NCBI RefSeq assembly: GCF_002101555.1
Contig: NZ_LQOL01000058.1
Span: 62,001-126,000, forward strand
Origin: Mycolicibacterium canariasense
GTDB lineage: Bacteria; Actinomycetota; Actinomycetes; Mycobacteriales; Mycobacteriaceae
DNA: 64,000 nucleotides
Direction of reading: 5' to 3'
Below are positions 36,293-44,238 of this stretch, piece by piece; position 1 is the stretch's first letter; every line of letters starts with the position of its first letter. The notes beneath the pieces were generated by a model that was not told the DNA's origin, searched no databases, and saw only the letters and a list, made by a program, of their open reading frames with translations. The position numbers and the translations under genes are program-made.

Positions 36293-37138
36293 ATGCTCCG
36301 TATCGCCGTGCCCAACAAGGGCGCGCTCAGCGAATCCGCCGCCGAGATCCTCTCCGAGGCCGGCTACCGGCGGCGCACCGATCCCAAGGACCTCACCGTC
36401 GTCGACCCGGCGAACAACGTCGAGTTCTTCTTCTTGCGGCCCAAAGATATTGCCATCTATGTCGGGTCCGGACAGCTGGACCTCGGCATCACGGGCCGTG
36501 ATCTGGCTGCCGAATCCGACGCCCCGGTGCGTGAGCGGCTGGCCCTGGGTTTCGGCTCGTCGACCTTCCGCTACGCGGCCCCGCGGGGACAGTCCTGGAC
36601 CGAGGACGACCTGCAGGGTAGGCGGATCGCCACCGCCTACCCGAACCTGGTGCGGAAAGATCTTGCCGCCAAGGGAATCGAGGCGACGGTCATCCGGCTC
36701 GACGGCGCGGTGGAGATCTCCATCCAGCTCGGCGTGGCCGATGTGATCGCCGATATCGTCGGCTCCGGTCGCACCCTTGGGCTGCACAACCTGGTGGCGT
36801 TCGGGGCGTCGCTGTGCGATTCCGAGGCAATCCTGATCGAACGCGCGGACAGTGCGCCCGATCCGGCGCGCGACCAGCTGGCCGCCCGGGTACAGGGCGT
36901 GGTGTTCGGACAGCAATACCTGATGCTGGACTACGACTGCCCGCGCAGTGTGCTGGAGCAGGCCACCGCGGTGACACCGGGACTGGAATCGCCGACGATC
37001 GCCCCGCTGGCCGACCCGGACTGGGTGGCCGTGCGGGCGCTGGTGCCGCGGCGTGAGGTCAACGCGATCATGGACCGGTTGGCCGCCATCGGGGCCAAGG
37101 CGATCCTGGCCTCCGATATCCGGTTCTGCCGATTCTGA
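36293..37138 (+). CDS. hisG: ATP phosphoribosyltransferase, long form
   Basis: First, feedback-controlled step of histidine synthesis, 281 aa. Type II periplasmic-binding-like catalytic domain starting LRIAVPNKGALSESA, with the PRPP loop VADIVGSGRTLGLHNL, followed by a C-terminal ACT-like regulatory domain (DCPRSVLEQATAVTPGLES, VNAIMDRLAAIGAKAIL) that binds histidine. The C-terminal domain marks the long, HisZ-independent form. ATG 36293 follows a GAGAGA stretch. It forms the hisEG pair found in actinobacteria apart from the main his operon. Confidence 0.96.
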   Translation: MLRIAVPNKGALSESAAEILSEAGYRRRTDPKDLTVVDPANNVEFFFLRPKDIAIYVGSGQLDLGITGRDLAAESDAPVRERLALGFGSSTFRYAAPRGQSWTEDDLQGRRIATAYPNLVRKDLAAKGIEATVIRLDGAVEISIQLGVADVIADIVGSGRTLGLHNLVAFGASLCDSEAILIERADSAPDPARDQLAARVQGVVFGQQYLMLDYDCPRSVLEQATAVTPGLESPTIAPLADPDWVAVRALVPRREVNAIMDRLAAIGAKAILASDIRFCRF

Positions 37139-37168
37139 TTCACCCCGCCACCAGCGCCTGGGCCGTGT

Positions 37169-37174
37169 TAGCGT
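37169..37174 (+). promoter_or_regulatory. -10 element of a leaderless promoter
   Basis: TAGCGT is followed by seven bases and ATG 37182 of the DUF4126-type gene. Confidence 0.4.
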
Positions 37175-37181
37175 CCCCGGT

Positions 37182-37682
37182 ATGACCGTGGTGGTGGTGC
37201 TGCTGCTCGCGTTGTTGATCGGTGTGGTGGCCGGGCTCCGGGCGCTCACCCCACCGGCGGTGGTGGCCTGGGCCGGGGCGCTGGGCTGGATCAACCTGGA
37301 CGGCACCTGGGTTCAGTGGCTGACCCATCCCATCACCCTCACGGTGTTGACCATTCTGCTCGTCGTCGAATTGGTCACCGACCAGCTGCCGTCCACCCCG
37401 AGCCGAAAAGTGCCGCCACAGTTCGGCGCCCGGTTGCTGACGGGTGCATTCGCGGCCGCGGTATTGGTCACCGGCGCCATCTACCAGGCCAAGACGGGAA
37501 CCATCGTCTCCGGTGTCGGTGCAGGCATCATCGGCGCCGTGCTGGGCACCCTGGGCGGGGCCGAGGCGCGTACCCGGTTGGTGGCCCGCATCGGCGGACG
37601 TGACCTGCCGATCGCACTGACCGAGGATGTCGTTGCCGTCGCCGGCGGGTTCGCCGTCGCTGCCGCTGCCTCGCTGCTATGA
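37182..37682 (+). CDS. DUF4126-type integral membrane protein
   Basis: A 166-aa membrane protein with about four hydrophobic segments (TVVVVLLLALLIGVVAGL, LTVLTILLVVELV, LLTGAFAAAVLVTGAI, TEDVVAVAGGFAVAAAA). The segment LRALTPPAVVAWAGALGW after the first helix and VVELVTDQLPSTPSR are hallmarks of the DUF4126 family (Rv2120c position). Function unknown. The stop overlaps the downstream flavoprotein start by four bases (ATGA), indicating coupling here. Confidence 0.85.
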   Translation: MTVVVVLLLALLIGVVAGLRALTPPAVVAWAGALGWINLDGTWVQWLTHPITLTVLTILLVVELVTDQLPSTPSRKVPPQFGARLLTGAFAAAVLVTGAIYQAKTGTIVSGVGAGIIGAVLGTLGGAEARTRLVARIGGRDLPIALTEDVVAVAGGFAVAAAASLL

Positions 37683-39064
37683 CCATGGCAAGCGACACAA
37701 CGTCTTTCGACGCGATCATCATCGGCGCGGGCCAGGCCGGCCCGCCGCTGGCAGGGCGGCTGACCGACGCGGGACAGCGGGTGGCCGTCATCGAACGTCA
37801 CCTGGTCGGCGGCACGTGCGTCAACAGCGGATGTATCCCCACCAAGACGCTGGTGGCCAGTGCCTACGCCGCACACCTGGCCCGGCGTGGCGCGGAGTAC
37901 GGCATCGGTACCGGCGATATCACCGTCGACATGACAAAAGTGAAGGCCCGCAAGGACAAGATCATGCTCGACGACCGCGCGGGCGTCGAGAGCTGGATCG
38001 AGGGCATGCACGGCGCCACCCTGATCCGCGGGCACGCCCGGTTCGTCGATCCGCACACCGTCGACGTCGACGGACGGCTGTTGCGCGCCGACCGGTTCTA
38101 TCTGAACGTCGGCGGCCGCGCCGCGGTACCGGACCTGCCCGGCCTGGACGGCATCGACTATCTGACCAACGTCTCGATCCTGCAGCTGGACGCGGTGCCC
38201 GAGCATCTGGTCGTGATCGGCGGCAGCTACATCGGCCTGGAGTTCGCGCAGATGTACCGGCGGTTCGGCGCGCAGGTCACGGTCGTCGAACGCGGGCCGC
38301 GACTGGCCTCCCGGGAGGACGAGGACGTCTCGGCCGCCATCCGCGACATCCTGGAGGCCGAGGGCATCACGGTGCACACCGATGCGGCGGACATCCGATT
38401 CGAGAAGCGGGACAACGGAATTGCCGTCACCCCGAACGCGGGGGTTGCCCCCGTTGTCGGCAGTCACGTACTGATGGCCGTCGGACGGCGGCCCAACACC
38501 GACGATCTGGGACTCGAGCACGCCGGGGTGCAGACCGACGCCCGCGGCTACGTCGTCGTCGACGACCAACTGCGCACCAGCGCCGAGCACATCTGGGCGA
38601 TGGGGGACTGTAACGGCAAGGGCGCGTTCACCCACACGTCCTGGAACGACTACGAGATCGTCGCCGCCAATCTGCTCGACGACGATCCGCGCCGGGTCAG
38701 CGATCGCATCACCACCTACGGGCTGTTCATCGACCCGCCGCTGGGCCGGGCCGGCCTGACCGTCGAGCAGGTGCGCCGTTCGGGCCGAAAAGCCTTGGTG
38801 GGTAAGCGCCCGATGACCCGGGTGGGGCGCGCGGTGGAGAAGGGCGAAACCCAGGGTTTCATGAAGGTGGTCGTGGACGCCGAAACCCAGGAGATCCTGG
38901 GCGCTGCGATTCTCGGGGTGGGCGGTGACGAGGTGGTGCACCTGATTCTCGACGTGATGACCGCCAAACTGCCCTACACCGCCATCTCGCGCACCATGCA
39001 CATCCACCCCACGGTGAGCGAGTTGGTGCCGACGATGCTGCAGGAGCTCAGACCGCTGCAGTAG
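37679..39064 (+). CDS. FAD-dependent pyridine nucleotide-disulfide oxidoreductase (MerA/RclA-like, without mercury-binding parts)
   Basis: A 461-aa class I flavin disulfide reductase. FAD motif IIIGAGQAGPPLAGRL; redox-active pair in GGTCVNSGCIPTKT (Cys-x4-Cys); NAD(P) motif VVIGGSYIGLEFAQ; second FAD site IWAMGDCNG; C-terminal dimerisation domain with the catalytic His-x4-Glu in HIHPTVSE. It lacks the N-terminal heavy-metal domain and the C-terminal cysteine pair of true mercuric reductase, and lacks lipoamide dehydrogenase context, so a RclA-like copper/hypochlorous-acid defence role is possible. It overlaps the membrane-protein gene before it and, by 17 bases, the converging flavodoxin gene. 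Confidence 0.88.
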   Translation: MTMASDTTSFDAIIIGAGQAGPPLAGRLTDAGQRVAVIERHLVGGTCVNSGCIPTKTLVASAYAAHLARRGAEYGIGTGDITVDMTKVKARKDKIMLDDRAGVESWIEGMHGATLIRGHARFVDPHTVDVDGRLLRADRFYLNVGGRAAVPDLPGLDGIDYLTNVSILQLDAVPEHLVVIGGSYIGLEFAQMYRRFGAQVTVVERGPRLASREDEDVSAAIRDILEAEGITVHTDAADIRFEKRDNGIAVTPNAGVAPVVGSHVLMAVGRRPNTDDLGLEHAGVQTDARGYVVVDDQLRTSAEHIWAMGDCNGKGAFTHTSWNDYEIVAANLLDDDPRRVSDRITTYGLFIDPPLGRAGLTVEQVRRSGRKALVGKRPMTRVGRAVEKGETQGFMKVVVDAETQEILGAAILGVGGDEVVHLILDVMTAKLPYTAISRTMHIHPTVSELVPTMLQELRPLQ

Positions 39065-39650
39065 CGGCCCGGCCGGCCTTGAACTGAGCGGTGACCACCG
39101 CGACCCGGTGGCCCAGATGCTCGCAGGTGGCCAGGTCGGCGGGATGCACCTGGTCGGGGTCGGCGTCGACATCGGTCTGGGTGCCTGCGCCGAGCCAGAA
39201 GCCGAGCCGGTTGAGGTCGTACTCGCTGCCGCCGGCGCTGTTCCAGCCCGCGCCCAGACCCAAACTCACCCAATGCATGTGGTGCTGCGCGGCGAACACC
39301 GACAACGAGATCAGGGCGGTCATCTTGTCACCGCTCTTGGCGCCGGAGTTGGTGAATCCCGCCGCGATCTTGTCCCGCCAGGCGCCCTCCATGCAGCGCC
39401 GGCCGGTCCGCTCGGCGAAGGCCTGGAATCCGGCCGAGACGTTCCCCATATAGGTGGGCGTCCCGAAGATGAGCGCATCGGCGGCGTCGATGGTGTCCCA
39501 GTCCGCCGGGGTCAGGGTCTCGGCGGGAAACAGCCGGACCTGCGCGCCGCCGCGTCGCGCACCCTCGGCGACCGCGTCGGCCAGGGTGGCGGTATGCCCG
39601 AAACCCGAATGGTGGACGATGCCGATGTGTGGGAAGAGGTTGGGGGACAT
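39048..39650 (-). CDS. Flavodoxin family protein (WrbA-like NAD(P)H:quinone oxidoreductase)
   Basis: A 200-aa FMN-binding protein. The phosphate loop is HHSGFGHTATLADAV, the middle motif IFGTPTYMGNVSAGFQAF matches WrbA-type proteins, and AAGFTNSGAKSGDKM resembles the third FMN loop; the C-terminus is extended. Likely role: two-electron reduction of quinones or aromatic oxidants. The start ATG 39650 has AGGAGATGTC just upstream. It is the last gene of the ArsR-SRPBCC-flavodoxin operon, which suggests it is induced with them. Confidence 0.88.
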   Translation of the reverse strand: MSPNLFPHIGIVHHSGFGHTATLADAVAEGARRGGAQVRLFPAETLTPADWDTIDAADALIFGTPTYMGNVSAGFQAFAERTGRRCMEGAWRDKIAAGFTNSGAKSGDKMTALISLSVFAAQHHMHWVSLGLGAGWNSAGGSEYDLNRLGFWLGAGTQTDVDADPDQVHPADLATCEHLGHRVAVVTAQFKAGRAATAAV

Positions 39651-39660
39651 GACATCTCCT

Positions 39661-40161
39661 TCAGGGCGTGATGGAGTCTGCGATTTCGCGGTAGCGCTGC
39701 TGCCAGTCCGGCAGCGGCTGCCCGGCCAGATGTGCGGTGAGCCGGTCGAGGAAGGCGTGGGTACCGGGACGGAAGCCCTTGGCGCCGGGAACCGACAGAC
39801 CTCGGTGGGTGAAGCGCAGCAGGGTGCCGTCGACGTCCGGGCTCAGCTCGTAGCGCACCACACCGCCCTTGACGCCCAGGATCTGTTGCTGCCATTCGTG
39901 TTCGAACACGTGCGGTGGATCCCAGACCAGGATGCGGCCCGAGACCCGGGTGCGCTCGGGCGGATACGGCGGCCCGTTCGGAATCATCTCGATCAGTCCG
40001 CCCGGGCGCGCGTCGATGGTGGTGGCACCCATCCACCGGGTGCGCTGGGCCGGCTCGGTGATTGCCGACCACACCGCCTCCACGGGGTAGGGCAGCCGGC
40101 GTTCGAAACGCAGCGTGGCCAGCTCGCCCTGGACGATGAGTTCCCCCTCGTGCCGGCTCAT
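39661..40161 (-). CDS. SRPBCC (AHSA1/START-type) domain protein
   Basis: A 166-aa helix-grip protein that binds hydrophobic ligands. Seen: LRFERRLPYPVEAVWSAITE, RTRWMGATTIDARPGG, ERTRVSGRILVWDPPHVFEHEW and a C-terminal long helix FLDRLTAHLAGQPLPDWQQRY. The ATG at 40161 overlaps the stop of the ArsR gene by four bases, the classic ArsR-SRPBCC pairing in actinobacteria, where the SRPBCC protein is under ArsR control. Ligand unknown. Confidence 0.9.
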   Translation of the reverse strand: MSRHEGELIVQGELATLRFERRLPYPVEAVWSAITEPAQRTRWMGATTIDARPGGLIEMIPNGPPYPPERTRVSGRILVWDPPHVFEHEWQQQILGVKGGVVRYELSPDVDGTLLRFTHRGLSVPGAKGFRPGTHAFLDRLTAHLAGQPLPDWQQRYREIADSITP

Positions 40162-40496
40162 CTCATGCCAGACCCTTCTCCCGTCGCTTCGCTCGCCCGG
40201 GCGTCCAGGTGCTCCTCGAGCGCATCGAGGTGCGCCGACCAGAACTGTCGGTACTGCTCGATCCACCGGTCCATCTCGACCAGGCCGGCGGCGCGCAGGG
40301 CGTAGACCCGCCGCTGGGCGTCGGCACGGACCTCGACGAGCCCGACCTCGCGCAGGATGCGCAGGTGCCGGGATACCGTCGGCTGGGTCAGCCCAGGCAG
40401 GGCGGCGACGAGCTGGCCGGCGGTGCGTTCCCCGGTGCGCAGCGCGTCGAGCAGGGTGCGCCGATTCGGCTCGGCGACGGCCTCGAACGCGTCCAT
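40158..40496 (-). CDS. ArsR family transcriptional regulator
   Basis: A 112-aa winged-helix repressor: DAFEAVAEPNRRTLLDAL at the start, recognition helix region LTQPTVSRHLRILREVGLVEV, and wing DAQRRVYALR. No metal-binding cysteine cluster is seen, so the signal is probably not a metal. It leads a three-gene operon with SRPBCC and WrbA-like genes and is probably autoregulated through the AT-rich palindrome just upstream. Confidence 0.93.
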   Translation of the reverse strand: MDAFEAVAEPNRRTLLDALRTGERTAGQLVAALPGLTQPTVSRHLRILREVGLVEVRADAQRRVYALRAAGLVEMDRWIEQYRQFWSAHLDALEEHLDARASEATGEGSGMR

Positions 40497-40516
40497 GGTC
40501 CGAGTATTGCAATTGA

Positions 40517-40526
40517 TCTATATAGA
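40517..40526. promoter_or_regulatory. Candidate ArsR operator
   Basis: The perfect palindrome TCTATATAGA lies 21-30 bases upstream of the ArsR start, inside an AT-rich island (40506-40545) that contrasts with the surrounding GC-rich DNA. Confidence 0.5.
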
Positions 40527-40546
40527 CGCAAGAGCATATAATCGGG

Positions 40547-41344
40547 TCATCGACGCTGCACGAGCAGCGTCTGCGCCGATGTGCCGATGAAACCGTGCCG
40601 GTCGAAGATCTCCGCGCTGGTGACGCCGATCCCGTCCGGGCCGATCGAGCCACGCGAGCGCAGCGCGAAATCGGCCCCGACCGGTGCGCGGTGCAGATGC
40701 ACGGCGGTGTCGGTGTTCATGAACACGAACTCGTCAGGGTCGAGCGCCGCACCCACCCCGTTGGCCGAATCGACCACCAACGCCAGCCGCTGCAGATCCG
40801 TCAGCGGTTCCGTGTCGACGAGCGGCACCAGCGGGCTCATCCAGGTCACCGCGGCCTGAGCCGGATCGGTGTGCTGGGCGCGCCAGCTGACCGTCTCCAG
40901 GTATCCCGGGACGCCCATCCAACCGTGCGGGGCGTCCCTGGCCGGTCCCTCGGTCAGTGGTGGGTAGCGGTCGGTCACCGCGTCGTGGGTGTCGCTGGTG
41001 GCCAGCAGCCAGGCGCTCACCGTGGCCACCGCGCGATCGGTACCGTCCGGGCGGGTGGCCAGCATCTCGGCGTCCACCTTGGCGATCCGGGCGCCGGGGC
41101 GCACCACCCGGGCGCGCACCTTCACCGGTGCCACCGGGATCGCGCCGAGGATGTCCAGCAGCAGCCGGCCGACCCGCAGCTCGGGCCGATCGGCACACAG
41201 CTCCTCGATTGCCTTGGTCAGCAACGCCAACGGCGGCGAACCGTGCTGGATCGCGGGATCCCAGTTGCTCGCGGTGCCGACGGTGGACTCGAACACGGCG
41301 AGGTCACCGTCGGAACCCGTCCGGCGGTAGTAGCAGTCGATCAT
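40547..41344 (-). CDS. Acyl-CoA thioesterase family protein (double hotdog)
   Basis: A 265-aa protein that reads as two tandem hotdog domains of the TesB/4HBT_3 type. N-terminal half: WDPAIQHGSPPLALLTKAIE, with RVGRLLLDILGAIPVAPVKVRARVV; C-terminal half: ALVVDSANGVGAALDPDEFVFMNTD and LRSRGSIGPDGIGVTSAEIFD. It would hydrolyse acyl-CoA or bind acyl chains. ATG 41344 overlaps the stop of the RecB-like gene by four bases, so the two are coupled. It is not part of the M. tuberculosis order at this site. Confidence 0.85.
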   Translation of the reverse strand: MIDCYYRRTGSDGDLAVFESTVGTASNWDPAIQHGSPPLALLTKAIEELCADRPELRVGRLLLDILGAIPVAPVKVRARVVRPGARIAKVDAEMLATRPDGTDRAVATVSAWLLATSDTHDAVTDRYPPLTEGPARDAPHGWMGVPGYLETVSWRAQHTDPAQAAVTWMSPLVPLVDTEPLTDLQRLALVVDSANGVGAALDPDEFVFMNTDTAVHLHRAPVGADFALRSRGSIGPDGIGVTSAEIFDRHGFIGTSAQTLLVQRR

Positions 41345-42168
41345 GCAGGGGACTCCGCAGGTCCGGTGGACACGGGCCAGCCGGGATACGGCGGGGGAGT
41401 GCCGCCGAACTCCGGACAGCGGTCGCGGTGGCTGCACCAATCGCACAGCCGCGACGGCTGCGCCCGGAAATCGCCTGTCACACCGGCGGATTGGATGGCC
41501 CGCCAGATCGCCATCAAGGTGCGCTCGAAGCGCTCGAGCTCATCGCGTTCGGGGGTGTAGTCCAGTACCTCACCGTCGGCCAGATACAGCAGCCGCAGCC
41601 GCGCGGCCAGCACACCCCGCGAGCGCAGCAGCGCCACCGCGTAGAACTTCATCTGGAACAGCGCCTTCGCTTCCGCGAACGGCACCCGGCCGGTCTTGTA
41701 GTCGACCACCCGCAGCTCCCCGGTGGGCGCGACATCGATGCGGTCGACGAAACCGCGCAGCAGCGTGCCGTCGGCCAGCTCGACCTCGACCCGCTGTTCG
41801 CAGCTCTGCGGGTCGAACCGGGTCGGGTCCTCCAGCCGGTAGTACCCGGCCAGCAGCTTGCGCGCCTCGCCGAGCAGGTCGTCGCGCAGGCCCGGTTCGA
41901 GCTCGCCGAGTTCCGGCGACTCCGAGAGCACCCGCTCCCAGGCCGGACCGATCAGCTCCAGGGCGGTGTCCTGGCCGCGCTGCTCGGCGGGCAGGCCGTA
42001 GAGCTGCTCCAGGGCGGCGTGCACCACCGACCCGCGCACCTGGGGGATGGACGTCGGCTCCGGCAGCCGGTCGATGGCGCGGAACCGGTACAGCAGCGGA
42101 CACTGCTTGAAATCGGCGGCGCGCGACGGCGACAGCGCCGGCCGTCGCAAGGTCAGGGGCACGCTCAT
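41341..42168 (-). CDS. RecB/Cas4-like PD-(D/E)XK nuclease
   Basis: A 275-aa stand-alone nuclease of the PDDEXK_1 family (Rv2119 position). Iron-sulfur cysteines: one early (ADFKQCPLLYRF) and three at the C-terminus (LCDWCSHRDRCPEF), the layout of AddB and Cas4. Nuclease core: GSVVHAALE, GFVDRIDVAPTGELRVVDYK with the catalytic Asp...Asp-Tyr-Lys, then FQMKFYAVAL. There are no helicase motifs and no CRISPR array nearby, so a DNA repair exonuclease is more likely than a Cas function. ATG 42168 gives MSVPLTLRRPALSPSRAADF. Confidence 0.9.
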   Translation of the reverse strand: MSVPLTLRRPALSPSRAADFKQCPLLYRFRAIDRLPEPTSIPQVRGSVVHAALEQLYGLPAEQRGQDTALELIGPAWERVLSESPELGELEPGLRDDLLGEARKLLAGYYRLEDPTRFDPQSCEQRVEVELADGTLLRGFVDRIDVAPTGELRVVDYKTGRVPFAEAKALFQMKFYAVALLRSRGVLAARLRLLYLADGEVLDYTPERDELERFERTLMAIWRAIQSAGVTGDFRAQPSRLCDWCSHRDRCPEFGGTPPPYPGWPVSTGPAESPA

Positions 42169-42240
42169 GACGCTCAGCCTAGGTTCCGGTACCGACAGCG
42201 GTTGGCAGCCGCGACGGCGTTTCTGGCAGGCTGACGTTCC

Positions 42241-43071
42241 GTGTCTACTACCGGTCCTTTCGTCGTCGGCGATCGTGTTCAGCTCACCGACGCCAAGGGG
42301 CGGCACTACACGATGGTGCTCGAACCCGGCGCGGAGTTCCACACGCACCGCGGTGCGCTGGCCCACGACGACGTGATCGGGCAGCCCGAAGGCAGCGTGG
42401 TGAAGTCGGCCAACGGCGATCAGTTCCTGGTGCTGCGGCCGCTGTTGATCGACTATGTGCTGTCCATGCCGCGCGGCGCGCAGGTGATCTACCCCAAGGA
42501 CGCCGCCCAGATCGTGCACGAGGGCGACATCTTTCCCGGCGCGCGCGTGCTCGAGGCGGGGGCCGGTTCGGGCGCCCTGACCTGCTCACTGCTGCGCGCA
42601 GTCGGCCCGCAGGGGCAGGTGATCTCCTACGAGGTGCGCGACGACCACGCGGTGCATGCCATCCGCAATGTCGAGACGTTCTTCGGGGAACGCCCGGCCA
42701 ACTGGGAGCTGGTGATCGCCGATCTGGCCGAGTACGCCGGTCCGCAAGTGGACCGCGTGGTGCTCGACATGCTCGCGCCGTGGGAAGTGCTGCACGCGGT
42801 GTCGGAGGCGCTGATCCCGGGCGGCGTGCTGATGGTCTATGTCGCCACCGTGACCCAGCTGTCCAAGACCGTCGAGGCGCTGCGTGAGCAGCAATGCTGG
42901 ACCGAACCGCGGTCATGGGAGACCCTGCAGCGCGGCTGGAACGTGGTGGGCCTGGCCGTCCGGCCGCAGCACAATATGCGCGGGCACACGGCGTTTCTGG
43001 TCTCCGCGCGCCGGCTGGCACCCGGGACCATCACACCCACACCGCTGAAGCGGCGCAAACAGCAGGTCTGA
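42241..43071 (+). CDS. trmI: tRNA (adenine-58-N1)-methyltransferase
   Basis: Methylates A58 in the T loop of tRNA; 276 aa, the Rv2118c equivalent, which forms tetramers. N-terminal beta domain (GPFVVGDRVQLTDAKGRHYT), the linking RPLLIDYVLSMPRGAQVIYPKD characteristic of TrmI, SAM motif I VLEAGAGSGALTCSLL, acidic loop YEVRDDH, motif IV VVLDMLAPWEVL, and a C-terminal VGLAVRPQHNMRGHTAFL. GTG 42241 is the start; the gene is divergent from the RecB-like gene. Confidence 0.95.
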   Translation: MSTTGPFVVGDRVQLTDAKGRHYTMVLEPGAEFHTHRGALAHDDVIGQPEGSVVKSANGDQFLVLRPLLIDYVLSMPRGAQVIYPKDAAQIVHEGDIFPGARVLEAGAGSGALTCSLLRAVGPQGQVISYEVRDDHAVHAIRNVETFFGERPANWELVIADLAEYAGPQVDRVVLDMLAPWEVLHAVSEALIPGGVLMVYVATVTQLSKTVEALREQQCWTEPRSWETLQRGWNVVGLAVRPQHNMRGHTAFLVSARRLAPGTITPTPLKRRKQQV

Positions 43072-43086
43072 AACCGCCGACAGCGA

Positions 43087-43602
43087 TCAGCGGGGCGGGA
43101 CCGGGGCGGACGTGTCCTGGCCCATGTCCAGCAGCTGATCGGCGGTGGCCCGGGTGAGCTGCCAGCCGCTGCCGGCGGGCGTGAACTGCATGGGATAGAC
43201 GAACGGTTTCGCGTCGGGGGCGGCCGACGTGATCCTGATGGTGGCCACCACGTCGCCCGGTTGGCCGGGCGCCCAAGCCAGGTCGGTCGCCCGGATATCG
43301 AGCGGGGGCAGCCGGTTGTCGGCCAGCGCGTGACCGAACTTGTCCAGCGCCGGGGCCTCCTCCGGTGTGGCGTACTGCACCAGGGTCACCTTTTGTTCGG
43401 CAGGAACCGAGATATCGGCGAGTCGCGCCAGCACATCGGTGAGCGCCTCGGGTGCGGGCAACTGGGCCTGGGCGGGCGGGGCCGCCACCGAACTGATGGT
43501 GGCGGTGGGCGCCGGCGGTACGGGTTCCGGGCTGCACCCGGACAGTCCGAGCGCCGCCATCGCGATGGCGGCGCCGCGAACTGTTACCGAATGGCGGGAC
43601 AC
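43087..43602 (-). CDS. Lipoprotein of the LppK/Mtb12-like group
   Basis: A 171-aa exported lipoprotein: signal peptide AAIAMAALG followed by the perfect lipobox LSGC (Cys23), a proline/alanine linker, then a domain with PLDIRATDLAWAPGQPGDVVA and a C-terminal WQLTRATADQLLDMG. The C-terminal pattern is the same as in the neighbouring Mtb12-like protein, so the two are probably paralogues. By position it corresponds to LppK (Rv2116). Role unknown. It converges with trmI. Confidence 0.82.
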   Translation of the reverse strand: MSRHSVTVRGAAIAMAALGLSGCSPEPVPPAPTATISSVAAPPAQAQLPAPEALTDVLARLADISVPAEQKVTLVQYATPEEAPALDKFGHALADNRLPPLDIRATDLAWAPGQPGDVVATIRITSAAPDAKPFVYPMQFTPAGSGWQLTRATADQLLDMGQDTSAPVPPR

Positions 43603-43610
43603 CGGCCCGA

Positions 43611-44093
43611 TCAGACCGCCGACAGCAACGCCAGGGCCGAGTCTTTCGAGATCTGCCAGCCGGTGGGGCTCGGGCCTGCGACGAAGGTCACAGTCTGCGA
43701 GGCCGACGCGCCGGTGGCGGCCGTGGCCGTCACGTCGGCCGTGGCGAAGCCCTCACCCTCGTCGATGGCCGACAGCGCGAAGGTGAGTGGGAACTGGCCC
43801 TTGGCGGCGGCGTTGCGGTACGCGCGATCCGCGGCGATGGTCTCGATGCGGCCGAGGCCACCCTGGATGTAGGCGGCTTTGCCGGAGAACGATCCGGGAC
43901 CGGCAAGGCCGTTGAGCGTCTGCACCAACGGCGCTTCCAGCTGCGGCGCCGGGGTCTGCGGCAGCGGGGTTCCCCACGCAGCCGGGGTGATGGCGGGCGC
44001 GCCGCCCGATGCAACCGATGTCACAGTCCCCGTCGCGGCGGCGGCCACTACCGCGGCGGCGGCCATACCGGTAATGAGGGATTTCTGGATCAC
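43611..44093 (-). CDS. Secreted protein of the Mtb12 (CFP-2, low-molecular-weight antigen) family
   Basis: A 160-aa protein with an N-terminal signal sequence (ITGMAAAAVVAAAATGTVTS) and no lipobox cysteine. The mature region matches the Mtb12 pattern as I remember it: GGLGRIETIAADRAYRNAA, GQFPLTFALSAI, ATADVTATA and QTVTFVAGPSPTGWQISKDS. Mtb12 is an abundant secreted antigen of the nuclear-transport-factor-2-like fold; its function is unknown. ATG 44093 follows GAAAGGA. It lies upstream of the LppK-like gene on the same strand (eight-base gap), divergent from mpa. Confidence 0.88.
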   Translation of the reverse strand: MIQKSLITGMAAAAVVAAAATGTVTSVASGGAPAITPAAWGTPLPQTPAPQLEAPLVQTLNGLAGPGSFSGKAAYIQGGLGRIETIAADRAYRNAAAKGQFPLTFALSAIDEGEGFATADVTATAATGASASQTVTFVAGPSPTGWQISKDSALALLSAV

Positions 44094-44238
44094 AGTGGTC
44101 CTTTCAATTGGGCCAGCTCATCAAGAGGTTAACAACCGTTGCTGGTGTGTCGAATTCCTAGACCGCACACAAAGGCTGAATCGCCGGTAGCGTTGAAGTT
44201 GTTACTGCGCCAACATTCGGTGCGGGAGGGAGCGCAAC

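Noticed and set aside
35960..37306. Long minus-strand ORF of about 448 aa
   Set aside because: It is the complement of hisE and hisG with no domain similarity, a usual effect of high GC content.
37679..39064. Mercuric reductase (merA)
   Set aside because: No heavy-metal-binding domain, no C-terminal cysteine pair, no merR or transport genes nearby.
41341..42168. Cas4 gene of a CRISPR system
   Set aside because: The nuclease has Cas4-like cysteines, but there is no repeat-spacer array and no other cas gene in the window, and it sits at the conserved Rv2119 position.
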